A stretch of 64,000 bases of DNA from Dillenia suffruticosa (taxonomy: Eukaryota > Streptophyta > Magnoliopsida > Dilleniales > Dilleniaceae), in contig JAVTVX010000002.1 of NCBI GenBank assembly GCA_033439265.1, positions 3,172,001 to 3,236,000 of the forward strand, read 5' to 3'. Positions 9,898 through 24,259 of this stretch are shown here, in pieces. The notes under the pieces are model-generated. The model saw only the letters and a program-made list of their open reading frames with translations, did no database searches and had not been told where the DNA came from. The position numbers and the translations under genes were made by a program. How positions within the stretch are numbered: the stretch's first letter is position 1; each line of letters starts with the position of its first letter.

Positions 9898-10954
9898 GAC
9901 AATAATGAAAAATTTGTTAAAATTCAAGAAATTACCTAAAAACATATACATTGTCAATGTGAATATGAAATTATATGTAAAGTCTCTAAAGTTTAGTTAA
10001 AATTTTTTATTAAATCTTTAAATTTTATTTTCATTCGATTGAATCCTTAAATTTTATAATTTATAATAAGTTAGCCCTTCATTTGAGTTCCCTGACCTTT
10101 TTTTGCTAATTTAGACCCAATGGCTATTTGATCATGACATGGTGCTTATTTATGGACATACCACGTGAAACATTAGATGAATTGTATAAAGTCTTGTATT
10201 CTTTCCTTTTTTTCCGGAAAATAAAGTCATTGAAGCCGGATTTTATTGGGGTTATGACCAATAGCATACCAAACTTCTATGAGTGTGGCAATCAGGGACG
10301 CTCTACTCATTTGACTATAGATTTCAGTTTCAAACCATATGAATAGAGAAATAGTATTTGAAATAGATAATTACGGAGTCCCATAATAGTTGGGTCAGAT
10401 TAATCAAGCGAATCTAAAATACTAATCGATGACAAATAATTTACTTAATACAAGAATGACCAATAGGATAAAAAAGAGCAAGTTGCCCTAAAACAATAAA
10501 ATACAATATAAAAGTTTGTATGGCCCTTTGTTTGCTCTTTCTTGGATTTTTTGAATTTTTATTTGACTGCCCCTCCTTGATTTGATTGAATTATTTAAGA
10601 AGTACTACATTTTTTTTTTTTTGATTAGGGGATGGCTATTCTTACAAATTTACTATTATTTATAAACTTATAGATCATATGAAAGTGTTTATTAGAATGT
10701 TGAAATAGAATGTTGGGATTTAGTAAGCTCATAGGTTGGCAAGAGAAATTGATTTGTTGAAATAGAATGTTGGGATTTAGAATTTTCCCTTGTTAAAATT
10801 TTGAACATCTACCCATAAACAAGAAATATATAAATTATTAATAGGAGAGTATTTGATTTAATTTTAAAATTAATAGTTAAAGTAAAAGAATTTTAAGCCG
10901 ATTCGACGAGACAGAGAAGAGTGCAATTTTAAGCATATTAGGAGAGAGAGACCA

Positions 10955-11190
10955 ATGATCTACGAATTTAGTATTAAAATATTAAATTTTCTTAATTAAG
11001 ATTTTAAATTCAAAATTTGATAATATAAAAATAGATATCGAGAGAATTAGTCCCCACATTAGATCCGACTACTCTAATTGGATTAATTAAGTTTTAGAAA
11101 AGTTAATTCCTAAACTAACTATTATAACTGATCAAATCGAATTAATTAAATTTTTAAATATCAATGGTTAGTATAAAAAAAAATTAGAGA
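10955..11190 (+). mobile_element. Degraded SINE-family remnants
   Basis: Two adjoining remnants are present. The first carries attaagattttaaattcaaa and cgagagaattagtccc. The second carries the body and 3' word caaatcgaattaattaaat, followed by atatcaatggttagtat and an A-run. No target duplications were found. Confidence 0.35.
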
Positions 11191-12673
11191 GAGACAAAAA
11201 GAAGAGTGCAATTTTCTACATGACTTACAAAAGAATTTTTGTCTCGTAAACAATGAAAAACCAAATGTTTAATTAACCATTTTTTTTAAACTTCAATCTC
11301 ATAAATCTATATCAGTGCCTATTTAGCGGAGCATTTTTCAACTTCTTTTCTTCTTGTAAGGAGAAATTCTATCAAATAAAATTTCTTATTTCTTAAAAAT
11401 AGTTTTTTTATGAAAAAAAAATAGAATAAGTAGATTTAGAAGAGAAGCTCTTAGGAGGAGTCTTTTCTTTTTATTTTTTTTTAATATTTCAGCTTTTCTA
11501 AAACCATATTTTTTTATTTCATTTATATTTTTACTTGAATGATATGAGATTTTAATATATTTATATCATAAATGTGTTCATAAATGTTACGATTTAAGTG
11601 AGTTTAAATATTATTTTTTATAATTAATGTAACTTTTGAATCGAATTAATCAAAATATAATTTAAAATATTAATTATAATAGTATAAAAAAAATAATAAT
11701 AAACAAATGATCAAGACGGGAGGAAAACATGGGTCACAAGAGAGGCTCACGGCCCGATTAGTATGTCACGTGTCTTAGCACATACGTTTGGATTTGGATG
11801 TCGATGGGAAAAAGCGGTCGGTCGCATACAAAACATATGTTGTTAATGTTGCTATTATATCTACGTCTGCACCGGTAACGTGTGCGTAAAATGAATTTTA
11901 AAAAATATTATAAATTATGAGAATTAAATAAAAGTGAAAAATATTAACGAGATGTAAAGAATAACAAAAAAGTAAATATTGTGGAAAATTACTTCAAATT
12001 TAAATTAAAATTACACTTATGAGAAATTATTCTTTCAATAGTGAAAATTATTTGATCGGAATATTTTAAATTTATAAATTTGTAATAAATTTTAAATATT
12101 AAAATGATGTGTTTTCTTTACTGATTGTAGTAATAATAGGTCCTGATAAAAAAATATTACTCAAATATATTATTTGAGATTTAATGTTTAAAATTTTACA
12201 GATGTGTATATTTTCGAAATTAATTTTCCTGTTCCATCACTTTTTTGTTTATTTAAAAGTCAAAAAAATTACGTAAATACATGCACCAACAAAAATTTGC
12301 ACATAAGATTTTGGAAAAGACACATAAGTATGGGTTTTTTATCACTCGGGTGTCCTACGAGAACAAATATATCATTAATGAAGTACAAGTACACGGTGAT
12401 AGAGATTAATAATGGGAAATAATTTTTTTTTTCTTTTATCAAAATCACCTTCAATTAAGTGGAATCACTCTAAAAATTTCACGTGTCTCTAATTTTTTCT
12501 TTATCTATTTATTTATTGATTTAAGAAAAACAAAGTGAATTAAAAAAAACAAGAGAGTAAAAAAAAAGAAAGAAAAAAAGAGAGTTAAAAAAATTTAAAA
12601 AAAAAAAACAAAGAGAGATTGAAAAAACCAAAGAGAGTTTGAAAAAAATAGTTAAAAAAGAAAAGAAAAGAAA

Positions 12674-12880
12674 ACCGGCCCAGTTAGGCCCAGCAAGGTG
12701 GGCCTGGTTCATCGGACTGGGCCGGCTCCAAGTAAAATTCTTTTGAAACTGGCCCGGATCAGCCATGAAAGGCCTCAGAACCGCGGCCGAAACAGCATGC
12801 AGATCTGGGGTCCATCCAGGAATCAGACCCGGAACCAGCTCGGCCCTGACCGGTCCCATCTCTGCTCTAAAATGGCTCCC
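12674..12880. other. GC-rich patch with clustered TGGGCC motifs
   Basis: This patch stands out from the AT-rich surroundings. Within about 50 bases there are several TGGGCY / RGCCCA words (ggcccag, ggcccag, gggcctgg, ctgggccgg). Such site II words bind TCP-type factors in promoters, and similar words also occur in transposon ends. No gene begins close by, so a functional reading is not supported. Confidence 0.4.
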
Positions 12881-14791
12881 TCGATGTTATTTATTTCAAT
12901 TAATTCTCAGGATGAATTGATTTATTTGATTTTCTATACATATCTTGCTCCTTGTTTGTACCTACAGTTCGGTAAGCTGTGGCCTCAGAGTCAAATGCTA
13001 AACCTAACCCCTAACATTGTTGACGTCTCACTCATGTCCATGGGACAGGGAATGAGAAATCCTTGTCTGGAGCCATGTGACGGGGACAAGGGGTATGTCA
13101 GTTTGTCACATGGATTTATTTACACTAAGGCCACAAAAAAAAAAAAAAAAAAAACACAAATGTACATCCCAAGTTATAATTGCCTTCAAAAGTACCATAG
13201 TTCAATGATCACAACTCATTTTTTCAATTCGTGTAATAAAAAAAATTCAAAATTATATGTACTTATTATTTGAAAAGGGTAATTTTTAATATTTTAGAAA
13301 TTCCTTAAATTGAAAAAAGGGAATTGATTATGATCCTATCAAAGATATTATAGGATCTACCAATTGCTGCATAAATACAAGTTTGTCATTATTAGATATA
13401 TAGTGGATGAGTAGATCTCAATCTCATTATGTTATTTTTTTTTCCATGATTTTTTTTTTTATATTACCAATTCTAGTATCTGCACTAAAATCATTTAAAT
13501 ATAATAATAGATTATTGCATTCTTTTTGGCAATTTTCTTTTCTTTTCTTTTTTCTTTTTTTCTTAGTGTATAAGGATGTATTGGTAGATAGTCGTATTAG
13601 TAATCATTCGGGACAAGACTAAGAATACGTAGTATACTTCATTCAACTGTACACATGATTAATAAGTATTGATACTCTGATAAAATCTAAGCAGCAATTT
13701 TCAAAAGTAGATGATGGCAAGATAGCCTCGCAAGGGATTGAGTTGGGCAAACCAACAACCTAAAGATGTGACCCAAGACCTTCGAGTAACAAGAGTCACG
13801 TGTTGCATTTGGAGAAAATTTGAATAATTTATGCATTGCCCTGCATCTGCATCCACCTTTTGAGAGTAAAATTGGGTCTCTGCAAATTGCAGAAAAAGAA
13901 GCAAGGAATGGATATCAGAAAGAATGGCTTTGGGGGTATGAGAATCGAAGCAGGACGGTTTACATACGAACAAGAGGGAAAACTAAAAGCATGGACTTTC
14001 TCAATCGTACACCGATGTAGAAAGTCAAACATTGACTTCATAATGACCTAAAAAACCCTCAGCCTGTTTTTATCCTTGGACCAAAACTCGACAGAGATTT
14101 CTAGATGATAACTGAATTAATTAAATTTGAGGAGTCAAATTTTATATTATTTAAAAATAAAATAAATTTAAACTTATTCCCATTGTGAAAAGTGAATTTT
14201 TTATATTTAGATTAAGTTGAATGGATAGACTTTTTCTGGTTGTAAAGAGAAATAAAAATTAAAATTTGAAACTTTATTATCGCTTTTTTGGTTGATATTA
14301 AAGAGAAAATAAAATTTAAATTTAAAAGTTTATTATCCGTAATTTTAAATTGAATCTAAAAATGAACTCACGACTAGTGCTCGCCTTTTTAATTCGGGAT
14401 TAATCCACTTGACTAAATAGGAAATGACTAATGCCGTTGATCTATAATTTAGGACAAAAAACTGATGTCTCGTAAAGAGGAAGGTGATAAGGTTCTAAGG
14501 TGCATTTGGTAATTTAATTCGAGAAAACAGTGTTGTCAAGTTGCGGAGTCCTCTCTCTCTTCTCAATTCTACACATCTCCTCCAAACGAGAGAGAGACAG
14601 AGAGAGGCCGTATAGTGTATCTTTGTTTCAATTTGTTTAACACATTGTGATACTTACACAACTCTATAAAGTGAGGAAGTTGATCGGTGCTATTCATTTA
14701 TTTTAGATCTGTTTTTATCGATTTTTCCAGCAAATTGGGTCTTGATTTCAAATGGGTTTCGCTTCAATTTGAGTTTTGATTGAGGAAAACA

Positions 14792-17700
14792 ATGAAGGAA
14801 TTCAGAAAAATGTATTTGAAGAGCAGAGGAACTGAATTTGGTTCAAAGAGTGTTGTTTCTCGCAAATGGGCTTTTCTGCTTTGTGTTGGCAGCTTCTGTG
14901 TTGGGATGCTTTTCACTAATCGGTATGTTACGCCTCTTGTGAACCCTTTTTGTGTTTTTGGAACTTTCTTTATATTCTCTCAAAATCTCAACTTAATTGT
15001 TGTCAGTATCACGCACTAACCTTAATTTCTGTTCCGTAGTCTGTTTTAGTGGGATTTGAGGCTTTGTTAATTTTTTTTCGGTGGTAGGTATTTTTGCTTA
15101 ATTTAGAAAATTTCAGATTCCACATGCTTTTTGGGTTGTGAATTTTGGTGGGTTTTTAGATTCTTACTGAATAATGATCATTCAGGTACAACAATTAATC
15201 CTATAATTTTGCACGAGACATTTACTGAGTTCAATTACAGATAGAAAAGTGTCAGTGGATGATGTTTTTCATTGAATGCTGAGCACTGTTTTTATTCTTC
15301 ATTATAGTTTGGATCTGAATTTAAATAGCTCTGGGGATCTAAATAAATTATGGATTTCTATAGGATGGATGATGTTTGAGTTCAGTTGTTAAAGACTGTA
15401 TTGTGTGTTCAAGTTTAACCTGTTGTCATTATATCTCAGTTTTGTTCTTCAGCTGTTATGTTTCATCAATTCTGAATATTGCTCTTATTGCCCGTCCAAT
15501 CTCGCATTTTAAATGTTTAATGGCTGTCGACTGGTGACTCAGTTTTTGTCTTCCCTCAACCTTCCTGGTTCCTCCTGCATTTCTGAATGTAGAGGGGTAA
15601 CATATATGCCACGTTTGGTTTGTTTTCAAATTTGGAAAAGAATTGAACTTATCTTGATTCAACAAAACATACTTCTCGGACATCCACCAAATGGTGGCAA
15701 CTTTAACCTTGTGATTTGTTCTCTAGCTTTGTTTTTACCCATGTTTTCTCATCTGGACAGGTTAGCTAAGTAACAATTTTTCCAGGGTTTACCCTTTCAG
15801 TGACTTGGAATTAGGATCTGTGCCACAACACCATGAAACTTGATTGAAATCCCAAAAGTACCTTGTATTCAAATTTTTAGCAAATTGGGGCCTTTGAAAA
15901 CTTGAGATCATAACGTCTGATCCAGCCTGTTGTTTGCTGTCATCATAATAAGAGCGGCAATGTTGATCATTTTCAGTTTGTGGAGGAGTAATGGATTTAT
16001 GATACTATATCTTCATGTCTTCTCTTTACTTAGTATGATCTTTGCTGACCAAAAAAGAAAATGACCTGTGACATCTTCCATGAATCTTGTTTGACCCTCA
16101 AAAATCAGTTTGAAATATTATGTTGGCCATTAAAAACATGCAAAAAATAATTTATAGTTAAAAAATTCCTTGCAAATGAATGCGTGCTTATAACTTACTT
16201 TTTGACCACAGAATGTGGACAGTGCCTGAACCTAAAGGAATATCAAGGATAGTTGGGATCGAAGATGGGAAACAAAAGCTCGTCTCAGAGGGGTGTGATC
16301 CAAAACTCGTGAGTCTATGTCCAGCACCTGTATAATTTTGTAATCTGTGCTGAAACATGCCCTGTGGGAAAGGGGGGGGTCCTCCTACCTTTAGGACATT
16401 GTTTTACCAGAAAGTTTGGGAGATGAATTTTTTCCTTGCTTTGGTTTCTCACGGTGACCATGTTATAAAATTTTTATGTTTCTTTGCTTTTTATCATGCC
16501 TGGCTTTCATGTTTGGATTAGAGCCACAGGAATGAAAAGACTGGGCCCAAAGACATTATAGGAGAAGTTTCAAAGACTCATCATGCAATACAGTAAGCTA
16601 TATCTTATGCCTTTGCTTCCCAATTAAAAAAAAAAGAATATATCATAATGTAGACTTTAAACATGGTATATAGTGGCCGTGGTTGAATATATATTGATGG
16701 AAATCGTTGCAACTGGGAACAAAATGCAGGATATTTGATAAAACAATCTCAAATTTGGAGATGGAATTAGCTGCTGCTAGGGCTGCTCAGGAGTCCATTG
16801 TTAATGGCTCACCTGTGTCTGATGATCTGGAAATTACTGAGTCAACTGTGAAGAGAAAGTATCTAATGGTTGTAGGCATTAACACTGCTTTTAGCAGCCG
16901 GAAACGAAGAGATTCAGTCCGTGCCACTTGGATGCCACAAGGTTCATGATCTAATTCCCTGGATTTAGTTTTCCTTTCTACTATTTTGTAGCCATCGTAA
17001 CAATCTTATTTCTCTGTAATGAATCATAGGTGATAAAAGAAAGAAGCTTGAGGAAGAGAAAGGCATCATTATACGATTTGTAATAGGTCACAGGTATGTA
17101 CCTTGTTCATGCTTCTCTTTAAGGAATACTTGACCCTCAGCTCCTTATCTGAGATTCTCATCCCATTCCAAACATTGTGAAGCCTGTGACATGTTTCTCA
17201 GCTTACACTGTAGGTTGATATTCTTCCTCTTATCTAGGATGCATAAATTGCATTAGGAAGTTATCTACTTAATTTAAAACTACTCTCCTCCAACTTGCCA
17301 TGAGATGCTTTTATTATCAAAATCTTTCTGTTTGGTTTGAGTCCTTGTTTGTTAACTACATGTGTCAGAATGAACGGAGGAAAATGGACGTGGAGAGTGA
17401 GTGCCTGGTATGATGGTTTGGCCTATCAAGCGAAGCACTTAACTTTTATTTATGGTCCTCCCAAAAGAAACTTTATGGGAACTGGCCTTCTCTGTCATGC
17501 CCAACTAACTTTGAAGTGTTCACAGTAATTTAGAGTTGAAACAAATGACAGTAATGGGCAGTGACGATTCTTTTCAGACACAGTCAACTGGTGACCAAAT
17601 GCATTCACTTCAGTTGAAGATCTTCTGATGGGCCATTAACAGTCAGAGAAGATTGGTTTTGTAACCCTTTAAGGAAGGAATTTTTTCCTGTCCTGAGGGA

Positions 17701-20700
17701 TTCAATATGAGAGTAACAACATGCACTTATGTGTCCTCCAACCAACCTAGAAGAATATAGAAGACCATTTATTCGGATGCTTGTAATTCAAGAACTTGTC
17801 AGATGTCTAAATAGCAAATAAACGAAGCTGGTTTACATTCACATGCTGAAACCAACTCACTAATGGAGTGTCTTGGGATTCTTTTTGGTGCTTCCTGGAA
17901 TATCTGTAAGTGAATCATCAAAAATATGTTCAGCATCCTACACCCTTCTGATATATATCTGACAGGCCTCGAATACTGAAACAGTGACTTGTCCAATCTT
18001 AGATGAAGGGTGCAGTTATTGGTCGTACCAACCTAGAAGAATATAGAAGACCATTTATTCGGATGCTTGTAATTCAAGAACTTGTCAGATGTCTAAATAG
18101 CAAATAAACGAAGCTGGTTTACATTCACATGCTGAAACCAACTCACTAATGGAGTGTCTTGGGATTCTTTTTGGTGCTTCCTGGAATATCTGTAAGTGAA
18201 TCATCAAAAATATGTTCAGCATCCTACACCCTTCTGATATATATCTGACAGGCCTCGAATACTGAAACAGTGACTTGTCCAATCTTAGATGAAGGGTGCA
18301 GTTATTGGTCGTATGCCACCGAACACATAGGTGGATGTGGTAGATGTGGTAGATGCTGAAACCAAAGTTTGAGACATTAAAAGTCAAATAAAGTCATGAG
18401 ACACCTTAAAATCCTTATCTTACGTTAGTGTTTATAGGTCATAGCTCTTGGTAAGCTTGTATGGCCTAGTAGAGCATAAGCTTCTCTCTCAAGTATTAAG
18501 TACAAAATTGTAATAATGAAAGTCAAAGATCTCAAAAGATGATATTTTCTTTTGGAAACCAGCATATCCAAGTACATTGCATGGCTATGGGTGTTTGAGT
18601 TTTGAGAAGCTTCAGAATCTATAGTGACATTATATAGGTGAGCCTAGAAAATTTGAATTGAATAGGCTTCCATGACTAGCATTTCTTTCTTTTAATAAGG
18701 TTACAAACAGACAATAAAAGTTCTTGAAGTAATAGTTATATCATCTTCAGTTGAGAATGCTGATGTCATTGACATGGAAACTCAATGAACTCTGGTTGTA
18801 GATGTTTAAATGTAATATCTTCCCCCACCCCCACCCCCACCCTTTGCCTTCCCCAAATTTCTTTTTTAAGGAGGTTATTTGATAAAATCAGATAGCGTAT
18901 TAAATTATTTCTTTTCATTCCTAGCGCTACATCAGGTGGAATTCTGGATCGAGCTATTGAAGCAGAGGATAGAAAGCACGGAGACTTCTTAAGGCTGGTG
19001 TGCTCTTTTAGATGCAAACTTCACATGTTTATCCATGCATATTGCAGTTTTGCACACACAGGCTTGGCAGCAATTCTTCATATCTCGAATTAGTAGTGAT
19101 GATTGGTCATACTTTGATTCTATTGATTTCAATGTGAGCAGGAACATGTAGAGGGGTACCTTGAATTATCAGCCAAGACGAAGACATATTTTGCTACTGC
19201 GGTTGCACTGTGGGATGCTGATTTCTATGTCAAAGTTGATGATGATGTGCATGTAAATATAGGTAAGGATGCAGATGTTAATAACACATTATGATTTTGT
19301 TATGTGGCATCATGAATGGGTGCTTTCCTTGTAGGGTGTTGAGTAGAGAGGAAAGTAACATGAGGAACAGACTAATTTCCTGTTTTGAACAACCTGTTGC
19401 TCTAGTCAATCTGATTCTTAATAAGGGAGTATTATGTTACCTTTTTCCCATCCCCTTCCCTCGCATTCAACTTTTTACATTTTACTGCAGCAACACTAGG
19501 AGCAACATTAGCTAGGCATGGATCAAAGCCGCGAGTTTATATTGGATGCATGAAATCTGGCCCAGTTCTTGCACAAAAGTAGGTGTCAGAAACCACATCA
19601 TCTCAATGTCAAGAGACATAACTTCTTCCTGGTTCTTAATTGCCACTTTAATGGGCAGGGGTGTAAGATACCATGAACCTGAGTACTGGAAATTTGGGGA
19701 AGAAGGCAATAAATATTTCCGTCATGCTACAGGACAGCTATATGCCATTTCAAAAGATTTGGCTACTTACATATCAATAAACCAGTAAGCCTATGTCTTG
19801 TGCAGATAAAAGAGGAAAAATGTATTCAAATTTGTTGGTTCACGCATTATTTCACTTTGTTGATGTTGTAATACAGGCATGTGCTACACAAGTATGCAAA
19901 TGAAGATGTATCACTGGGATCATGGTTTATTGGACTTGATGTGGAGCACATTGATGACCGGAGGCTATGCTGTGGCACCCCACCAGGTTATTTGAAAAAT
20001 CTTTAGCCATTGTTGGCTGCTGTTAGTTTATGTGCTTCTCTTTTAAACCAGATGCACCTGCAGATATTCTCCACAACCCAACTACAGATTTAAAAGTATG
20101 TCATTGAGGGCAATATACACATGCTCATTCATAAATCGCAACAAATTATTATCTTCAAGAAGAACAAACCCAAAAAAAAAAAAATGGAATGAGAAAGATA
20201 TGATAGAAAGTAAAACTTGACACTTTACCAGACTTTCCCTAGATCAAACTAAAAGGGAGAAAATTATACTCCACAATTAAACCATATACCCCAAGTGCAT
20301 AATCACAAGCAAATGCAATACAAATCCTTTAGAAAAAGAAAAGATACTCTAGAAAGTTGCAAAATGAAACTAGCGTGCATGATAAATGCTAGAATAATTG
20401 CAGCATAATACTTAGAAAGGAAAAAGCTGAAGCCAGAAGGGCTAACACATTCACATGTTAACAATCAAGTGAATAAACGTTAAAATGAGATGTGAAAAAC
20501 AAAGGTGAAGCCAAGGTGTACTTTCTTCTTTGTAGAGAGAAAGTGAAAGAACACAGAGAAAAAGAGAACTTTTGTCTGTTGCTTAACAAGTTAACCTTTT
20601 ATGTTTAAGCTTTTTCATCGGTACATATATCAAAAGTGTGAGGGAGCTCCCTAATAATTCTTTAGATCAGCATGGAAGAATTTGCTCAAAGACATGAATT

Positions 20701-22779
20701 CTTGAATCCTATAGGGGTGAACTAGATAATTGATTGGGGGCAAGTTTAAAATCTACAAAGGCACCTAAATTTTTTCAAAACTTTCAACAGAGGCATAGCC
20801 TTCGCAGAGTAATCCTTCCCCTCCTACCTAAATAAAATTATATAAATAAGCAAACACACAATGAAACTAGATATAGGCTGATATAAAAACGGAAAGTTGT
20901 TTCTTTGAGTTAATCGCATCATATGGTTTTTCGAAAAGGAATGATGCCTCCATGGGCCATAGGTATTAATGCCTCCTAATTTGTAGAGTGAACTTTGCTT
21001 CTCTTTCTTTCACCATTAAAATAAGGAAGCTACAGTGACATTTGGAATTACTCAATTTGGAGCGTTTAAGGTCCATTCATCACTTAGATTCCTACTAGAC
21101 CGAAGACAAGGCGGAGAGGGTGCAAGGAAGCAACTGCACTTCCTGAAATTTCAAAAAATTCTGGGCAGAAGGTGTAAGTTCTAGAAGTAATAACCCTAAA
21201 AATTTTTGCTCCCATAAAAATTTGAAAAGTTTTGGAGGCAATTTTAAAAAATTATTTATTTATTTATTTATTTTTTATTTCAATTGGGTTTCACTTACAA
21301 AGATGAAATATTTATGGGTTTTTACAAAAAATTGGGTTTTTTAGTCACTTGTCTTTCTCTCTCACCCCTCATCATTCAAAATTGGGTTTCTTGACTTGTG
21401 AGGTCAGATTTTGTTAATTTTGAAGAATGTGTGTGTTCTCTTTTAGACCATTTAAATATGGTGTAAGAGAAAGGTCATTAAGTGCTTTTAAGGTATACCG
21501 GCAATTTCTGAGACATTGGTCTAACCATTTAATTTTACTTCTCCCTTATTTACCTAAATTGGCTAGTGGATAATGTGGTTGATTTGTGCAAAACTGAATT
21601 AAAATTGAGACTCCTTTAAAAAACTTTCGTGTGCAAGTGATGCTAGATTTGTTAGTGTATTGGTAAGCGGTTGCAAAAAGTGCTGCAAGACTAAGACAAG
21701 TTAACTTGAAGTGAGATTTCTTGGTTTAGAGATACTATGCATGTGTACAATAGTACTAATTGTTGCAAAACATTAATTTTGCATTCATGTTGTATTTTGC
21801 GCCATTATACAAAGTTATGGCTTTGCCCTGTTTTTCCCACACTTAATATAAAGTTCCGGCTTCTCCCCTGTATTAGACTGGTTCCTAGGCTTGAGGATTA
21901 TTGACTTCTGTGATCTCAGTAGTGCATACATGTTCTATTTAGATCTCTGAGTACCCTTTCTCACCACAAATGTGTTTACTTCTAACTTGTTGAGACACTT
22001 GGAAAGTTGCATGTAAACTGCACTCCTAGATTGTCATGGGCCAGACAGCTTGCCAAGTTTTGCCTGGTGCTTGGTGTTCTGTCGAGGCAGAATTACCTTT
22101 CTACATTATACTCTTGATACAATGAATGAACCGTCTAGGCATAATTACCTTTCTATATTTTACTCCTATGAAGTACACTCATGGACATCTTAATACAGTG
22201 AAATACAACTTTTCAAAGTTAGCTAAGGAGGCCGTTTAATATAATTGTCACTAGTATTCTGTTTTGCAGTTCAAAAATGCATTATTATATATTTAGACAG
22301 TATATGCATCTCAATTTTACGAATAATGCTTGTGTAAATTATTGTTCCAAAAAAAAAAAAAAAAAAACTTGTGTAAAATATCTTGGAAGTGCCCAAAGAA
22401 CCATCTTTTAAATGTCCTAGAAATGTTTAAGAAGCATCTACTTTGGAAAAAAATAATAATAATAGTAATAGCAATAAAATTCTAGTCATGCAATTTGGGA
22501 TGTATGTCATGTTCATTGAGTGTGGTCCCTGACATAGGGTTGAATGTGTGAATTACTTTCATTTTGAAGTTTCCTTGTGTCATAGTTGTGATTGTGACTT
22601 AAGCTTCTGTGATGCATCTTTTTACCTCAGATTGTGAATGGAAAGCTCAGGCAGGCAACATCTGTGTTGCCTCATTTGATTGGACCTGTAGTGGGATCTG
22701 CAACTCTGTTGAGAGGATCAAAGAGGTTCATCGGCGATGCGGGGAAGGAGAGAAGGCATTGTGGACAGCAGTTTTCTAG
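14792..22779 (+). CDS. B3GALT: Beta-1,3-galactosyltransferase, GT31 family
   Basis: Eleven exons join in frame to 413 residues: 14792-14922, 16212-16308, 16522-16592, 16730-16941, 17030-17093, 18925-18997, 19142-19262, 19491-19578, 19659-19784, 19877-19986 and 22631-22779, all with GT-AG introns. It is a type II Golgi protein: a short basic tail, a membrane anchor at about 27-43 ([16 protein letters not shown]), a DUF4094 stem with [17 protein letters not shown], then the GT31 domain from [10 protein letters not shown]. The metal-binding DxD motif is D249-D251 in [10 protein letters not shown]. The C-terminus is Cys-rich and ends [11 protein letters not shown]. It matches the Arabidopsis B3GALT2/3/7 type, thought to add beta-1,3-galactose to glycoproteins such as arabinogalactan proteins; the exact acceptor is not known from sequence. 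Start is the ATG at 14792. Introns 5 (1.83 kb) and 10 (2.64 kb) are unusually long. Confidence 0.93.
17741..18312. repeat. Perfect 286-bp tandem duplication in intron 5
   Basis: Bases 17741-18026 and 18027-18312 read identically along their whole length, starting accaacctagaagaatatag and ending ttattggtcgt. The repeat lies wholly inside intron 5 of the galactosyltransferase gene and does not touch a splice site. It is either very recent or an assembly artefact. Confidence 0.93.
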
Positions 22780-24259
22780 GATAATCAACCTTCCAATCTC
22801 TGGAGGAAGCTAGAAGAGGCTGAGATTGTGTTACGGACGTGGCTATAGTCAGCAATTGTATAATATAAATGTAAAATGAGAGAGGGAGGGGGGTGGAGAT
22901 GTTTTGGCCTGGGTTCTGCTCCATTTTAGCAAGGAGAGGAACTCTTGTAGCAATGCAAAAACAGAATAGGATCCAGTATAACAACCATTCTTTAAATGCT
23001 TGGTGGGCCATAAAGCTTGTAGTCTAGCCAAGGCTGCCAAAACTCCTTAATAATTGTCGATCTTTCGGCCAGCAGATGCGGCCTTTTTCTTCATAAATAA
23101 GCAAAACTTCTAGTTTTCAATTTTGACGAGGCTCCTAGTTCCCTTTTTATGATTGCAGTTCAGCTGTTGATTAATAGTCTACCTGTTTTCACCCCTTAGC
23201 CTTCAAGACTGAAGACTCGTGTATGGCATACTGAAGTAGTGTTTAGTAATCTGGCCCGAGGGTCTTGACTTTGAACGGATCAACCTGGTGATTATGGACT
23301 AACATGCCACAAAACTTATATTGGAGCTATTTGCAAAAGAAGGGCCATGCATGTGAACTATGGGAAAATAAATTGGAAACCTGCAAGTAATTCATTTGAT
23401 TGTGCATGAATTACATCCCATTAGGAGGAAACTTACATCTGATTGTGCATTGTAGCTAACATGTAATTCATTTGCATGCTTACATCTGTTATTTGAATCT
23501 CTTAGCCAGAGAATTCACCGTCACAGAAGAACCAAGTTTCTAGTCATTCCAATAATACAGAGCAAAACAGACCATTACTTGGGATTTACTAAGGGCTATA
23601 GGAACGTCACTTTCTCTTCTCAAACTCCCTTACCAAAAAATGAATAAATAAATTAGAGACTCAAGCTTAGCCACAGTGAGTGAGAGGGAGAGCCATCGGA
23701 TTTGCTTCAAGGTAATTTGACACCTACGAATTTATTTCTTGATGACTTTTATCTTTGGTCTTGTGACCTCATCAGAGATGGTGGTTTCTGAACCGGCCAC
23801 CTAAACTATGTAATCATACACCATACTGAAACCTTGAACATTAGCGGCTGAAATTTTGGGAACTAGTGGGATATCACAATCTAGCTAATGGAGCTTCGTT
23901 TGCAAGTAATGGAAAAGCAAAGTAATAAATTCTTGGGCGTGGGAGGTTAAATCATGCTATCTTCTATTAGATAATGTAATGTCAACAACAGCACCAGAGA
24001 GAGAGAGAGAGAGAGAGAGCATAAAACCAAAAGGTGCTAACATGATTTCAGCACTGAAAAAGCCACACCACACAAGTCTACATTTCACACTTCACACTTT
24101 CACTCAAAACAGGCATCCATTTTGTATTCACTCTTTTTAAGTGCCCCCACACTACATACCCTTTTTCTTTATTCAACATAATCCACGGTTCCTCAAACTC
24201 GACATCTACATTTCAAACTTACTATTGCCACATCTTTCAGAACTCTCTAGTTTGATAAG
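22780..24259. other. Spacer between galactosyltransferase and CASP-like genes
   Basis: The first 300 or so bases are probably the galactosyltransferase 3' UTR. A (GA)n run is at 23997-24019, and the last 200 bases are probably the CASP-like promoter and leader. No further gene is seen. Confidence 0.5.

Larger units (their letters stand above)
9016..14791. other. Long AT-rich spacer, no intact gene
   Basis: About 5.8 kb separates GGR and the galactosyltransferase gene. It holds an AT-rich repeat shared with 58391-58735, a 25-bp direct repeat (10699-10723 and 10756-10780), degraded SINE copies near 10955-11190 and 11640-11700, a GC-rich patch at 12674-12880, and A/T runs. Open frames at 12698-13273 and 13820-14051 show no recognisable domain. 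Confidence 0.55.

Noticed and set aside
12698..13273. A 191-codon open plus-strand frame
   Set aside because: It runs through the GC-rich patch and an A-run, has no recognisable domain, splice context or family-like composition, and is probably chance.
17799..18387. Two minus-strand frames with the same 65-residue ending
   Set aside because: They are the same sequence seen twice because of the 286-bp tandem duplication inside an intron; there is no sign of a real protein.
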